From Flaccisagitta enflata (Eukaryota; Chaetognatha; Sagittoidea; Aphragmophora): a DNA stretch of 64,000 nt. A model generated the notes under the pieces. It searched no databases. It was not told the origin of the DNA and saw nothing but the letters and a program-made list of their open reading frames with translations. Made by a program: the position numbers and the translations under genes. Of the stretch, positions 11,870 to 22,631 are shown piece by piece; positions within the stretch are counted from its first letter, which is position 1, and the number at the start of each line of letters is the position of its first letter. The stretch covers positions 69,068,001 to 69,132,000 of the forward strand of contig OZ231127.1 of assembly GCA_965153355.1 (NCBI GenBank), read 5' to 3'.

Positions 11870-12310
11870 AAATGTGCCACCAGTGAGCCACTACGAATGT
11901 GCCACTAGATGTGCCACTGGCAAATGCGCCACCAGGTGAGCCACTGGATCATGTGGCACATTTTCTATTATTGGGGAGGAGGGGTTAAGCATATTTGAAA
12001 AGTCAAAAAGCAAAACACCGTAAGCCTTTCCATGAGCCACCAGACCAGCAACCAGTAAAAGTGCCACCAGGAAAAAGTGCCACTGGGTAAAAGTGCCACC
12101 AGGAGAAAAGCGCCACCAGGTGAGCCACTGGATCATGTGGCACATTTTCCGTTGTTAGGAAGAAGAGGTTAAGCATGTTTGAATGGTCAAAAAACAAATA
12201 ATCGTAAGCCTTTCCATGAGCCTCCGAACGAGCAATCAGTAAAAGTGCCACCAGGAAAAAGTGCCACCAGGAAAAAGCGCCACCAGAAAAAAGCGCCACC
12301 AAGTGAGCCG
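11870..12310. repeat. Tandem ~185-bp duplication rich in GTGCCAC/GCGCCAC
   Basis: Two copies of a block run GCGCCACCAGGTGAGCCACTGG...ATGTGGCACATTTTC...TAAGCATGTTTGAA...GTAAGCCTTTCCATGAGCC, from about 11,926 and about 12,111. Around them are 12-15 bp units of the type AAAAAGTGCCACCAGG. Non-coding. Confidence 0.75.
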
Positions 12311-12380
12311 TCGAAGACTTGTGCTTTTTTCCTCCTTATTCGCTTTGTCTTTAGCAGAGAATTTGGTTACGTTTGAACTT

Positions 12381-12513
12381 AGAAGAAGAAGAAGAAGAAG
12401 AAGAAGAAGAAGAAGAAGAAGAAGAAGAAGAAGAAGAAGAAGAAGAAGAAGAAGAAGAAGAAGAAGAAGAAGAAGAAGAAGAAGAAGAAGAAGAAGAAGA
12501 AGAAGAAGAAGAA
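12381..12513. repeat. (GAA)n microsatellite
   Basis: A pure GAA tract of about 44 units. Confidence 0.95.
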
Positions 12514-12563
12514 TGTAGGGTGATGTTGGTGATGACTTATGAGACGTTGTTATACGTAAATGG

Positions 12564-12596
12564 TCTCTCTCTCTCTCTCTCTCTCTCCTCTCATAT

Positions 12597-12671
<75 letters not shown>

Positions 12672-12720
12672 TATCAATTATATATATATATATATATATA
12701 TATCTCTCTCTCTCTCTCTC
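12564..12720. repeat. (TC)n/(TA)n compound microsatellite
   Basis: TC, then interrupted TA (12,600-12,702), then TC. Confidence 0.93.
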
Positions 12721-12807
12721 GATCAAAATGGCTCAACGAGCCATCATAGTACGTAGTAATATGTACGTACGTACGTATGTGTAGCTACGAAGTAAAAATT
12801 GCTGGTA

Positions 12808-12810
<3 letters not shown>

Positions 12811-12886
<76 letters not shown>
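12811..12886. repeat. (TC)n microsatellite
   Basis: A pure TC tract. The unique sequence at 12,890-13,186 shows no gene. Confidence 0.95.
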
Positions 12887-12888
<2 letters not shown>

Positions 12889-13191
12889 GTTAGAACAAGT
12901 TACTCGCTGTGATTTTTGTCATCAACACTTAAAGCTAGCGCCTCTGATGTACTTGATATAAACGAGATTCCAAAATCATGTCAGTCTGGCTCAAGTCAGC
13001 TTTTACGCTGCGTCGATAAGAGGAAACCGCGGATAAAAATGACGCCTTTAAATTGATCATTAGCGTGTACACTCTAGCTAACTCGTTTTATTTTGTTAAC
13101 TCAATTCTCAACCTTAACGTTTCTGGAAAACAAAAAGAAAAGGAGAATGAATCCAACGCCGCAACCCACATGTCACGACGTTTAGGATAAC

Positions 13192-13519
13192 TGGAAAGAA
13201 ATACGCTCGTACGCGGCGACGCTAGTTCAACTCCTTAGACTAAATAGGATTCAAAGCTAGCTCTAGTCTCTCTAACTTTTATTATTTTATTATTTCTTTA
13301 TTTCTTTATGATTTCTTACGTCTTCTGGATACCGTCCCAATCATTCGGTAGGACGATAATGATTATCATTATGACGACGATGATTATAATGATGATAACG
13401 TGATGATAAAGATGATATCATTTGCCAATACAGTTACAAATTGCTTCTACGAATCATGAGTTTTCGTATCGCGCCGGTCCAGTAAGACGCCCCGTCGTGG
13501 GGGACACAATTACGCGACA
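13192..13519 (+). repeat. Left LTR of the TRIM element
   Basis: It starts TGGAAAGAAATACG and ends ACGCGACA. It contains an ATGATTATAATGATGATAACG block shared with the right copy. Confidence 0.82.
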
Positions 13520-13931
13520 GTAACGAATGTGGGAGCTGCGCAAAACAAAGGCTTCTCGTGCCACAAACGAATCATCGCCGGCGAAATCGATACAGTAACG
13601 CCGGAGCACGGCGAGGAAAAAGGATGACATTACAACAAACGAGAAATCCCTTCCCCAAGTCGCATTACGTGGAAGACACGGACACGAAGCGTGGTGTGCG
13701 CGGCGGCGGAAAACAAAGACACCGCTCAAACGCTTAAGCGAGGTAATCCCATCAAAATTGCAGCTGACTTTTCCCTCTTGCAAAGACGTTTCTGAATCGA
13801 TCCTGCGACGGCGGGAGATTGTTTCGACGGCGGGAGAAGGCGGCAGTACGGCTTACGTCACCGAAGCTCATCGCGCGGATTTCAGCACGATCCAACCTAG
13901 CCCCATTGGAACAGTGGTTGGGGCGGGAGTG

Positions 13932-14256
13932 TGAAGAAATACGCTCATACGCGGTGACGCTAGTTCAACTCTTTAGACTAAAAAGGATTCGTAGCTAGCT
14001 CTAGTCTTTTATCTTTTATTGTTTTAATATTTTAATATTTCTTTATGATTTCTTACGTCTTCTGGATACCGTCCCGATCATTTGGTAGGATGATAATGAT
14101 TATCATGATGACGACGATGATTATAATGATGATAACGTGATGATAAAGATGATATCATTTGCCAATACAGTTACGAATTGGTTCTCCGAATCATGAGTTT
14201 TCGTATTGCGTCGGTCCAGTAAGACGCCCCGTCGCGGGGGACACAATTACGCGACA
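13932..14256 (+). repeat. Right LTR of the TRIM element
   Basis: It starts TGAAGAAATACG and ends GCGACA, then the ATAAC target duplication. It differs from the left copy by scattered substitutions and one short T/A-rich length change. Confidence 0.82.
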
Positions 14257-14308
14257 ATAACAATTCAACGGCGTCAGAAAAAAAAGCTCACGGGCAGCAA
14301 GTAACCAA

Positions 14309-14311
<3 letters not shown>

Positions 14312-14371
<60 letters not shown>
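14312..14371. repeat. (TC)n microsatellite
   Basis: A pure TC tract just beyond the TRIM element. Confidence 0.95.
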
Positions 14372-14376
<5 letters not shown>

Positions 14377-14436
14377 GAGAAGATACGCTCGCAGCTGACT
14401 GCTCGACATTCACAGCTTAGTCCGGAGATGATTACA

Positions 14437-14580
14437 CTCTTTTTAGGTGCGACAAAGCACCTCTATAACTGGCTCTGTCCGTCGGTCGGTCGGTTGTCTG
14501 TCTGTCTGTCTGTCTGTTGGTAACATATTTGTTTGACGATCCATACGTCGCACCTTATTGGCTTACTTGGCCTTGTTTTT
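14437..14580 (-). mobile_element. Family A element, short form
   Basis: TTTTTAGGTGCGACAAAGCACCTCTATAACTGGCTCTGTCC, then (CGGT/CTGT)n, then ACGATCCATACGTCGCACC and TTGGCCTTGTTTT. It is almost collinear with the copy inside the hAT gene at 43,847-43,999. Confidence 0.7.
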
Positions 14581-15870
14581 ATGAGAACCTAGTTTATAAG
14601 AACATCAAGGCTTCAAATGGCCCCAAAATTAAAAAGATTCTAGAAACATAAGAAGGTTTTAAATCTTTAGAAAACAAATTTGCTTATGATAATATTTAAA
14701 GAACATTAGGAAAACACTTAGGTTTTAGTAAAATTAATATGATATTTTTTTATTTTCAAATTAATATCATGAAAATATCCCTAGGCTTTAATGGTTGGCA
14801 TTTGTTTTTACGGTATTTAGTATAAATATATTCAATATAATTGAGTAATAGTATATTATAAGATTTCCTATAATTTGTATGATATTCAAAATTAAAAACA
14901 CTCCAAGAATGTTGAAGGCATTATTTGGAAAAAAATAAGAACATGAAGCCTTTGGAAAAAAGGCGATCTTATAAAAAAAAAGTGTACTAGTAGAGTATTG
15001 CGTTTCTGTCTTTATCAAACTATTTTTTTTTTCTAGAATGTTAGGCCTAAAATTTTGAATTTAAAGGGTAGGAGTGATACTATTGTTAATAGGAATTTAT
15101 TATTATAACACAATGTTGAGAACCACCAAAAAGGAATATATTATGATATTAAATAATGCCTAAACTTTATATTAAATCAAAATATTAATCTTTTCCTATG
15201 GTTAAAATGAAAATGGGACAACGTCAGTGAAAGACAGTTTTTTTTTTTAAATACTATCATTTATATAATTCATACTATATTTTATTTGTTACTATATAAT
15301 ATTTTATGCTATACTGTTTTCTATTCTTTACTGTGTACTTTGTTTTATACTAAATAGGATAATTACTTGCTATTAAATATTAAGTACACATTTAAGCACA
15401 TTTTAGCCTCGAAAATGAGATTTTGCTAAGCACGCTCAGCCTCAGCCAAAAAAGGAGCGTGCTTATAAAAAAAAATGTCCAATTTAAGCAAAACAAATTA
15501 CCAAAGGATAAGTGAATTATCAAAAGATAATGTAGTTACCAAAGGCAATGTTGTAAAGAAACCATAGAGGTAAGAATCGAGAGTCAACCAAATGGGACCG
15601 CCGGACATTCTTTACCAAGGTACTAAACTATATACATTAGTATATATATACATGTTTACTATAATATACATTACTATATATATCCTATATTCATATACAT
15701 ATATATATATAAATATATCTTGAATCTTGATATAGGAATTTAATTAAGAATGTTTTAAAAATGTTCAGGCCTTAAAACTACAAAATGTCTAAGAACGTTG
15801 CGCGTGCGTTGATTGTTTGCCCTAAAAGTTACATTCTTTTTAAAAAAAGAGTACTTCTTTAGTTTCTTTA
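14581..15870. other. AT-rich, no gene recognised
   Basis: About 1.3 kb of AT-rich unique sequence with TATA runs near 15,640-15,715. A short palindrome, AAGCACGCTC...GAGCGTGCTT, lies near 15,429-15,465. No ORF or RNA gene could be supported. Confidence 0.5.
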
Positions 15871-15872
15871 AG

Positions 15873-16110
15873 ATTTTTAGTCGCGTGCACGCGACTCTAC
15901 ACCCCGCTTTGTCCGTTTGTCCGTTGGTTGCTTTGTCCGTCTGTCCGTCGGTTGGTCGGTCTATCGGTCCGTCATACTTTTACTTTTTTTTATCAATTTT
16001 ATTTCTTTAAGTCATTTAAAGTCATTTAAGAGTATACTGAGTCATTCTAAGTAATTCTAAGTCAATCTGTAAGTTTCGCACGCGTCTTATAGGTGTTGGC
16101 CTTGTTTTTC
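15873..16110 (-). mobile_element. Family A element
   Basis: It starts TTTTTAGTCGCGTGCACGCGACTCTAC (perfect hairpin GTCGCGTGCACGCGAC), has a GTCCGT/GGTTGGTC core, and ends CGCACGCGTCTTATAGGTGTTGGCCTTGTTTT. Confidence 0.72.
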
Positions 16111-16477
16111 TCTCCACATCTCTCCATGTATTTCAACATCAGCCAATCAAATCGGTACATACTGATCGTGTCGCTATTACTATGTCATTACTTTATCATG
16201 CCATAATCGTTTTCCTAAATAAGGTCATGGACACACAACAAAGTGGCGTCCTCATTTGTCAAGATACGGGAGAAGGAGAGGCGCTTCGTCGTGGGTGTTG
16301 ATTACAATGATGGTTCGTGGCCTTAGCACTTGCAGCATGCTAGCGATGATTATGGACTTAACTTCCTTCGCCTTCTAGCGCTAAAGATTCATCACTGGCG
16401 AACGTCAGCAGACAGCAAAGAATTCCTGGTGAGTCACGGGCTTGTTGTATCATCATGATGATGCATTCATGTACATA

Positions 16478-16696
16478 TTTTTAGTCGAGTGCACACGACT
16501 CTATGACCCGCTCTGTCGGTCGGTCGGTTGGTTCGTAACAATGCTTTTTTTCATCATTTTAAGTTAATTTTTAATCATCTTAAGTCATTTCAAGTCCTTT
16601 TTATCATTTTTGTCATTTTTGTCCTTGTCATGTTTTGTCTAAAAAAACTATTATGAATTATTGTAAGCAAGCGACTTATAGGTGTTGGCCTTGTTT
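16478..16696 (-). mobile_element. Family A element
   Basis: It starts TTTTTAGTCGAGTGCACACGACTCTATG and ends GCGACTTATAGGTGTTGGCCTTGTTT. It is the same subfamily and orientation as the copy 370 bp upstream. The sequence between the two (16,111-16,477) is unique and non-coding. Confidence 0.72.
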
Positions 16697-17189
16697 AAAG
16701 AAAATTACCAAAATGGTAACCACGAAAAAACCTTTGTCTTCTGGTTGTTGGCAACGGTGCATGCATCATGGGAACCGCCAGGACTATTTTTGGATAACTA
16801 AGTTTATTTTTTGTTTTGTGCAGTCTGGAGGTTCAGGAATCAAGAACCAACCATCAAAAAATATTTCATCGGGCACTTTTTGAAAAAATTCCATAATTGT
16901 CAATTTTTCATCTTTTGTTGCACACAGAATTTACTGAGCAAATAGAAACTTTTTTTGATACCATTTTTGAATTTCTCATGTAATTTCCTTTCATTTGACA
17001 GGTCACACAATATATTAGAAATCGGTATCTCCGTTATTATCCATTTTGGAACCCCAGCGAGGAGTGTTCTTCTTTCTATACATATAGACTGAAGCCAAGA
17101 AGCCAAGAATGGGATCAGCAGCGCAATTTTCCACTCGCGCATTCTTCATTTTGATGGTCAAAAACCATGGTATCAATATTGCAAGGGAT

Positions 17190-18400
17190 CAATGGCACCC
17201 TAAACTTTGGAAGCTTACTGCTTCTAAATGAATAAAGATAGAAAATCGCGCTTGGCGCCATTTTAAAGAGCACAAAAAATCCTTTCTTTACCTCATGAAT
17301 TTCATCTAAATTGGTTGAAACACAATGAAGTGACAAGCTTGCAAACTTTGATGAAGTTTGAGTGAATTCTTGTAATTACATCAATTTCACCCCTAACTTT
17401 GGAAGCTTACTGCTTCTTAACGAAAAAAGATAGAAAATCGCGCTTGGCGCCATTTTAAAGAACACAAAAAATCCTTTCTTTACCTCATGAATTTCATCTA
17501 AATTGGTTGGTAAACAACGAACTAACAAGCTTGCAAACTCGGATGAAGTTTGAGTGAACTCTTATAATTACATCAATTTCACCCCTAACTTTGGAAGTTT
17601 ACTGCTTTTTGGGCAGCGGCCCCAAAGGGCCGATGTCCTGTAGGACACAGGGGGGAATTTCGAGACGTCCAACCTTCCGCCCGTCCATCCGCCCCCCCCC
17701 CTTGGACATTGGGGGCCTCAAATTTGCTCTCTCAGGCCTGATTTTGGCCCTCTGAGCCATCAGAATAGGCCACCCTCCAGGCCTCACATCAGCTCTTTAG
17801 GCCTCAAATTTGTCCTCTGGGCCTCAAGCCTGCCCCTCAAACCTCAAATCTACTCTGGGCTTCAAAACCACCTTCAATGACCTCTATCCATCTTCTCAGA
17901 CCTAATATACCTCAGGACGTCTCGAAATTCCCCCCTGTGTCCTACAGGACATCGGCCCTTTGGGGCCGCTGCCCTGCTCTCTCTCCACTACTTCACTTGA
18001 TCACTTCAAGCAGGGCATCGGGTACGGCTGACCATGTGCGATCCTTAGATGACTAGTTAATGAATAAAGATAAAAGATCGTGCTTGGCGCCATTTTGAAA
18101 AGCACAAAAAATCCTTTCTTTTCATCATGAATTTCATCTAAACCGGTTGAAAAACAACAAAGTAACAAGTTTGCAAATATGGGTGAAGTAAGAGTAAGAG
18201 TAAATTCTTATAATTACTTCAATTTCACCCTTAACTTCGAAAGAACGTCATTTGTAAACCAGAAAAGATAAAAGATCGCGCTTGGCGGCATTTTAAAGAG
18301 CTCATAAAATCTTTCTTTATCTCATGAATTTCATCTCAATTAGTTGAATAACAATCAAATTATAAGCTTTCAAACCTGGGTCAAGTATGATAGAATTCAA
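17190..18400. repeat. ~190-bp tandem satellite, four copies, split by an insertion
   Basis: The unit contains AATCGCGCTTGGCGCCATTTT, AATCCTTTCTTTACCTCATG, AATTTCATCTAAATTGGTTG and CTAACTTTGGAAGCTTACTGC. Copies start near 17,200, 17,392, 18,055 and 18,245. Copies 1 and 2 are closest to each other, and copies 3 and 4 are more diverged. A family C element (17,606-18,047) interrupts the array, which shows that insertion came after the array formed. Confidence 0.8.
17606..18047 (+). mobile_element. Family C element inserted in the satellite
   Basis: TTTTTGGGCAGCGGCCCC with a GATGTCCTGTAGGACACAGGGG box, inverted at 17,925-17,975 (CCCCCTGTGTCCTACAGGACATC...GGGGCCGCTGCCC). The tail is CAGGGCATCGGGTACGGCTGACCATGTG. 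The core is made of GGCCTCAAATTTG-type units. Because it splits a tandem array, both insertion points can be read. Confidence 0.75.
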
Positions 18401-18540
18401 ATTAAGGCTGTATACCCTCCCCCCAGTCCCAGAGGGATGGGCAGGGGCACTAAAGTAAAAAACAGTCAACATATCAATACCAGTAGGGACCAACAGACCA
18501 ACGGACCAATGGAACGATGTACTGACACAGTTCTTGAGTC
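18400..18540. repeat. Family A fragment
   Basis: AGTCCCAGAGGGATGGGCAGGGGCA followed by ACCAACAGACCAACGGACC simple sequence. It lacks the terminal hairpin, so it is truncated or diverged. Confidence 0.4.
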
Positions 18541-18779
18541 ACATGTCCGAGCGATAATCTTGAATCGAGTTCAATATTCCAACAAAAACGGAAGTTAGAC
18601 AAAAATTTTGAACAAAAATTATTTTAAAATTATAAATTGATTGCCAAAAATTTTGAAGAAAAGTAAAATCTCCGACTTCATTCAGTCTTAACAAAAACAA
18701 TATCGAAAACAAAGTAGTAAGAAGCCGGTCTAACGAAAACAAAGTCAGGAAACGCAGAAACAAAACAAGATCCACTTAC

Positions 18780-18870
18780 TTGAGCGAGAAAGAAAATCCG
18801 CATTCGAGCATAACCATCGATCGAAGGAACGAAGTTGACATTTTTCTCCATATTCCCAATTTTCAATCGC
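18780..18870 (-). other. Possible minus-strand first exon ending in a GTAAGT donor
   Basis: On the minus strand an ATG-initiated stretch of about 35 codons ends CTCAA|GTAAGT at ~18,779. No downstream exon or protein family was recognised. It lies just outside the putative left end of the giant retroelement. Very tentative. Confidence 0.15.
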
Positions 18871-18964
18871 CGCGCCGATGCCATCGTGGCATAAAGGCGA
18901 CATCCTGATTTTCAATCAATCCCAATTATCAACCACTCTTGCACTTACGCGTATTTGGTACTTG

Positions 18965-18971
18965 TATAAAT
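18965..18971 (+). promoter_or_regulatory. TATA-box candidate for the retroelement leader
   Basis: TATAAAT, about 420 bp before the first ATG. An A-rich (AAAAC/AAAAT)n leader follows (18,990-19,240). It is placed by motif only. Confidence 0.35.
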
Positions 18972-19387
18972 CCATACTTGCGATTAAATTCATTCATATA
19001 AAACACAACTACGACAAGAACAAAACAAATAAACAACATACAACTAAACAAAACAAAACAAAATAAAACAAAATAAAACAATACATAGCAAATAAAACAA
19101 ATTGAATAAATCGATAAATAAACATCCAAAAGAATTAATATTTCGAGAAATAAAATAAAAAGAAAATAAAATACAATTAAAAATAATTCAATATTAATTG
19201 ATTAAATAAAAATATGAAAACAACATAAAATGACAACGCCACACATACAATAACCAATACAAACACAACGACGAGTTAACACGATCAACAGCAAACGCAT
19301 ATTGCACACAATTCACCATTTATTCGATTTACCAACTGTATGTTTGCGCATTTAAATTTCGTCAGTTGTGACACATGATCCATCCAC

Positions 19388-20104
19388 ATGTCTTCTGACC
19401 ATACTGAAGACGACATCGATTATAAACGCGAATTTCGTCGTGAACTGCAAGAAAAATTGAAATTGAAGGAAGAAAAAAGAGTATTAACCAGCAAACTGAG
19501 AGTCTCAGAAATATATTTGAACGATAAAGACAATAGTATTAGGCTATTGGAACAAAAAGTGGACAATTTGCAAGATACTATATCCGAATTAACCCGACAT
19601 ATCGTTGAATTACAAAATGGAGGAAGATCCAACCGAGGACCGGTCGGTCAGCCGTACCGGCACTCACTTACCATCCATCCAGTCCGAGACCGAGTTGAAA
19701 ACGATCGATGGGGCCTCTGCGAAGGATCCGAGGACGACGACGTCGACAGCCGATGCAGCAGCAGCTGGATGCCCGGATACCCAAGACCATGTCACCGGGT
19801 GCGACATTGTCGCGGACGATCACCAGAACGATTTGCCGACACCGACAACCGACGCAACAGGTCCGCCGACGCCGACGGCAATCCAGGACGATCCGCCGAC
19901 GCTGAGGGAAATTCGAGACGATCCACAGACGCCGGCGAAAACGAGCGACGCGCAACAGACGCCGCCGGAAGTGATTCCATCAGCGCCGGATATGGCGAGA
20001 TCAGCGGCAGCCAACGCCGACGAGACGATCCACCACCATCTTACCACACCGTCGCCGGACGAGTCGATTCCAACGCCGATGATCAACCTCCTGGAAGCGT
20101 TTAA
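19388..20104 (+). CDS. Retroelement ORF 1: coiled-coil start, overlaps the next frame
   Basis: 238 codons from ATG 19,388 to TAA 20,102. The first ~75 residues (ending ELTRHIVELQNGG) are charged, with heptad-like Leu/Ile spacing typical of a coiled coil. From 19,617 the same DNA is also read in another frame by the long ORF that follows. In the ORF 1 frame this overlap gives an Arg/Asp/Ser-rich tail with ADADG-type repeats and a PPPSY motif near 20,031-20,045, which has the form of a PPxY late-domain. The overlap is GC-rich and open in all three forward frames, so ORF 1 may be real only to about 19,617, and the tail may be chance. No family was recognised. Confidence 0.5.
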   Translation: MSSDHTEDDIDYKREFRRELQEKLKLKEEKRVLTSKLRVSEIYLNDKDNSIRLLEQKVDNLQDTISELTRHIVELQNGGRSNRGPVGQPYRHSLTIHPVRDRVENDRWGLCEGSEDDDVDSRCSSSWMPGYPRPCHRVRHCRGRSPERFADTDNRRNRSADADGNPGRSADAEGNSRRSTDAGENERRATDAAGSDSISAGYGEISGSQRRRDDPPPSYHTVAGRVDSNADDQPPGSV

Positions 20105-22631
20105 TGAACATAGAGACAACGCGTTAAATGAAATAAAGGACGATTTGGAAACGGCTCGCGCGCCAATAACAACAGAAGCGGCAGAGGCGATAGAGCATCA
20201 TTTATCAGGTTTGAGCAAGGCTGTTCTGCAGCAAAAGCGTATCGCTCAATTAGAGAAAAGTTTAGAAGCAGCCGCGAAAGGCGGAAATGACATCATTTTC
20301 GCTGAGACAAAACAAGAATTAGAAAACAGTTTGACTGAATTCGAAACAACCATGTCAGGCCCAAAAGATGAATTAGGCCAAATAAAAGACGTGAAGAAAA
20401 CAGTTTCTGAAACAGGTTTGCATGCCATGAATGTGACGCGCAATTGTAAATACCTAGCTGAATCGATGATCAAGATGGAGAGTGAGTTGGTAAATATGAT
20501 AATCGAGGCCAGCAAGCCGATCAAAAACAGACACCCGAAAGTGATTCTGAAGCGTTTATTGAAACATGAGCAAATCAGAGAGATGTTGGATATGATTATT
20601 TCAACAACGCAAATGCTAAACGATTCATTAGCACACGTTAGCACAACGGCTGAGGATTTAAGGCTCATGCAGGCCACATTAGAGATCAAAGCCCTTGAAA
20701 CCCATGAAACGGAAGAAAAAGAATTCCCTTTACTATCAACGGTCAAATCCGCTGAAAAGTTAGCTGAAATGTGCGGCGTCGCTATATTTTGCGTCCAATC
20801 AGACGCTACACGCAGATTAGAAAGCGCTATGCAGAAAGCGCTGGATAAGAAAATGCTCTATTTAGATTCCCCCTTACATCAGGTTTGGCGCGAAGTTTTC
20901 GCGGAAATTCCGTGTGCAACAAGGCAAGATGACCATACACAGAGCGTGTTTACGCAAAACATACCCTCAGCACACGATTTACCAAGTCTTGTTGCTTCAT
21001 TACGTGCATCTAAAGTTCAATTTTCAAAATTAAAATTCGCATACGTGGCCCAATCGGGAATGACCGAGATCATGCAAAGGCATAATGACAGCATGAAAGA
21101 CAGACTCCTTCAAGTAGAGAAACTCATACACGAGCACGCATACAGAGTGAGAGAGATTGATTTATGCAGAGATTTGATTATGTATGCTGAATAAAGTGAG
21201 AGAATAGAAAGCGAAGCCACGTTAAGCAAAATATATTCTCTGATTGAGAATATTGATAATGAGATTGAAAGCAAATGGCACGAAAATCGAAGCCCGGATA
21301 CACAAAACGATCATGCTACCAAATGGGCTAAAATGAAACACAACGATGACATGAAAACGGACAGAATCATGAAAATCAAAGATTTATTGAATGAACGCAA
21401 AGCGTCGAGAACAAGGCAAGACGCTGATCCGCGTCTTAAGAGATATCTAGAAAGTGAAGCGTGTCAAGTGAGATTGAGTGCAAATGACACGAAACCAAAA
21501 ATGCCAGTTACACAAAAACACGCTCAGAAAAACAGAGACAGACGCCGGAGAAGCCCAAATAGGCCATCCAATCAACGCAGGGCTGGCAGCGTCATTAATA
21601 TGCCAAGGCAAAACAGAGGTTTTTCACCAGCCAATAACAGACGCCGCGGAGCGTCACTTGACGGCCGGAAGTACTCCGGCGAGCGCCAAATGCCATCAAA
21701 TCGCGCTCAAAGACGCGACAGAAATGTAACGCATAACCTAGACCAATTCAACCAAACGTGCAGGGAGGCCACAAAAAGAATGAAAAAGCAAAGAAAACAG
21801 CAGCGAAAGCAAGAAAGAAAGAAAGAAAGAGAAAATAGCAAAACACCCGAGCCTGAACGAACACCCGCGGAACAAGAGATAAATTCTGTGGAACTCACAG
21901 AACAAACAATAATCTTGCATGACGAGAATGACACTTCGCCTAATCAGAACCAAGATGAATCACAAAACAAACACAAGAAGGGGAAAAATAAAAACAAAAC
22001 GGTCAATAAACAGCCTGATCAAGACAGAGCAGTAAATACTGCCGAGAGTAATCACCCGAATGATCAACAGAGTGATCAGAATGATCGGAATAATGACCTA
22101 AATGATCAAAAGAATGGCAAAAATGATCAAAAGAATGACAAAAATGATCAAAAGAACGAGCCAAACGATTCAAAGAACGATCAAATGAATGATCAAAATG
22201 ATTCAAAGAAAGGTCAAAAGAAAAATAAAAAGAATGATCGAAAGGCCAACGCAAAGAATGAAGCAAAGAATGAGGCGAAGAAGAATGAACGGGCACTGCC
22301 CGGGCAGCCAGTAAAATCTAAATTGACCAATAACAAAATCCCCGAGCAGTCCAAAAATGGTTCGAGAAGAGCGAATAGAAGAGCGAAAGTGTCATTCAAC
22401 GTTACGATGGCAGAATACCGTCCAATCAGTCAAAAGACAGATGGAATTGAGACGGAGACGAATAGTCTCGGATATATAATCCCAAAAGGTTGGATGACAT
22501 TAAAGATACTGTGGATACCTTTAAGAATGAAATCCGCACAAGAAAGCGAAACCAATACAGCATTGCAAAAGACATCAAGGATAGCAAGCAAGAGTATATG
22601 CCAATCATACATCCAAAAACAAAGAAAATAG
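19617..22631 (+). CDS. Retroelement ORF 2: coiled-coil/low-complexity protein, one internal UAA
   Basis: ATG at 19,617 (start MEEDPTEDRSVS). The frame is open to TAA 21,192-21,194 and then stays open in the same frame to TAG 22,629, so a single UAA is the only break in 1,004 codons. Residues ~1-170 are acidic and Pro/Thr/Asp/Ala-rich with DDPPT-type repeats. Residues ~170-560 are helical and charged. From ~21,490 the protein is basic, with an Asn/Asp/Lys/Gln repeat (NDQKND type) at about 22,050-22,290. After ~22,487 this frame loses coding character, and the frame at -1 takes over. The acidic start resembles the start of the Gag-like ORF (MDDEKMDTNDG). No enzyme domain is visible. It could be a recoded or a lightly damaged gene. 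Confidence 0.6.
22481..22487 (+). other. Candidate -1 frameshift heptamer CCCAAAA
   Basis: Read in the ORF 2 frame the sequence is C-CCA-AAA-G, the canonical X-XXY-YYZ layout. A -1 slip joins the ORF 2 frame to the open frame used from 22,484 to 22,708, whose product has the same Lys/Ile/Asp-rich character. No downstream pseudoknot was modelled. An A-run indel in an ageing copy, or an assembly error, would look the same. Confidence 0.4.

Larger units (their letters stand above)
13192..14256 (+). mobile_element. TRIM-like non-autonomous LTR retroelement, complete
   Basis: Two direct repeats, 13,192-13,519 and 13,932-14,256, each begin TG and end CGCGACA. They are about 90% alike by eye. The element is flanked by the same 5 bases, ATAAC, at 13,187-13,191 and 14,257-14,261, as expected for an integrase-made target duplication. 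A purine-rich tract (GGTTGGGGCGGGAGTG) sits directly before the right LTR, as a polypurine tract should. The internal region is only about 412 bp, with no gag or pol, so it must have been mobilised in trans. No clear primer-binding site was recognised after the left LTR. Confidence 0.85.
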
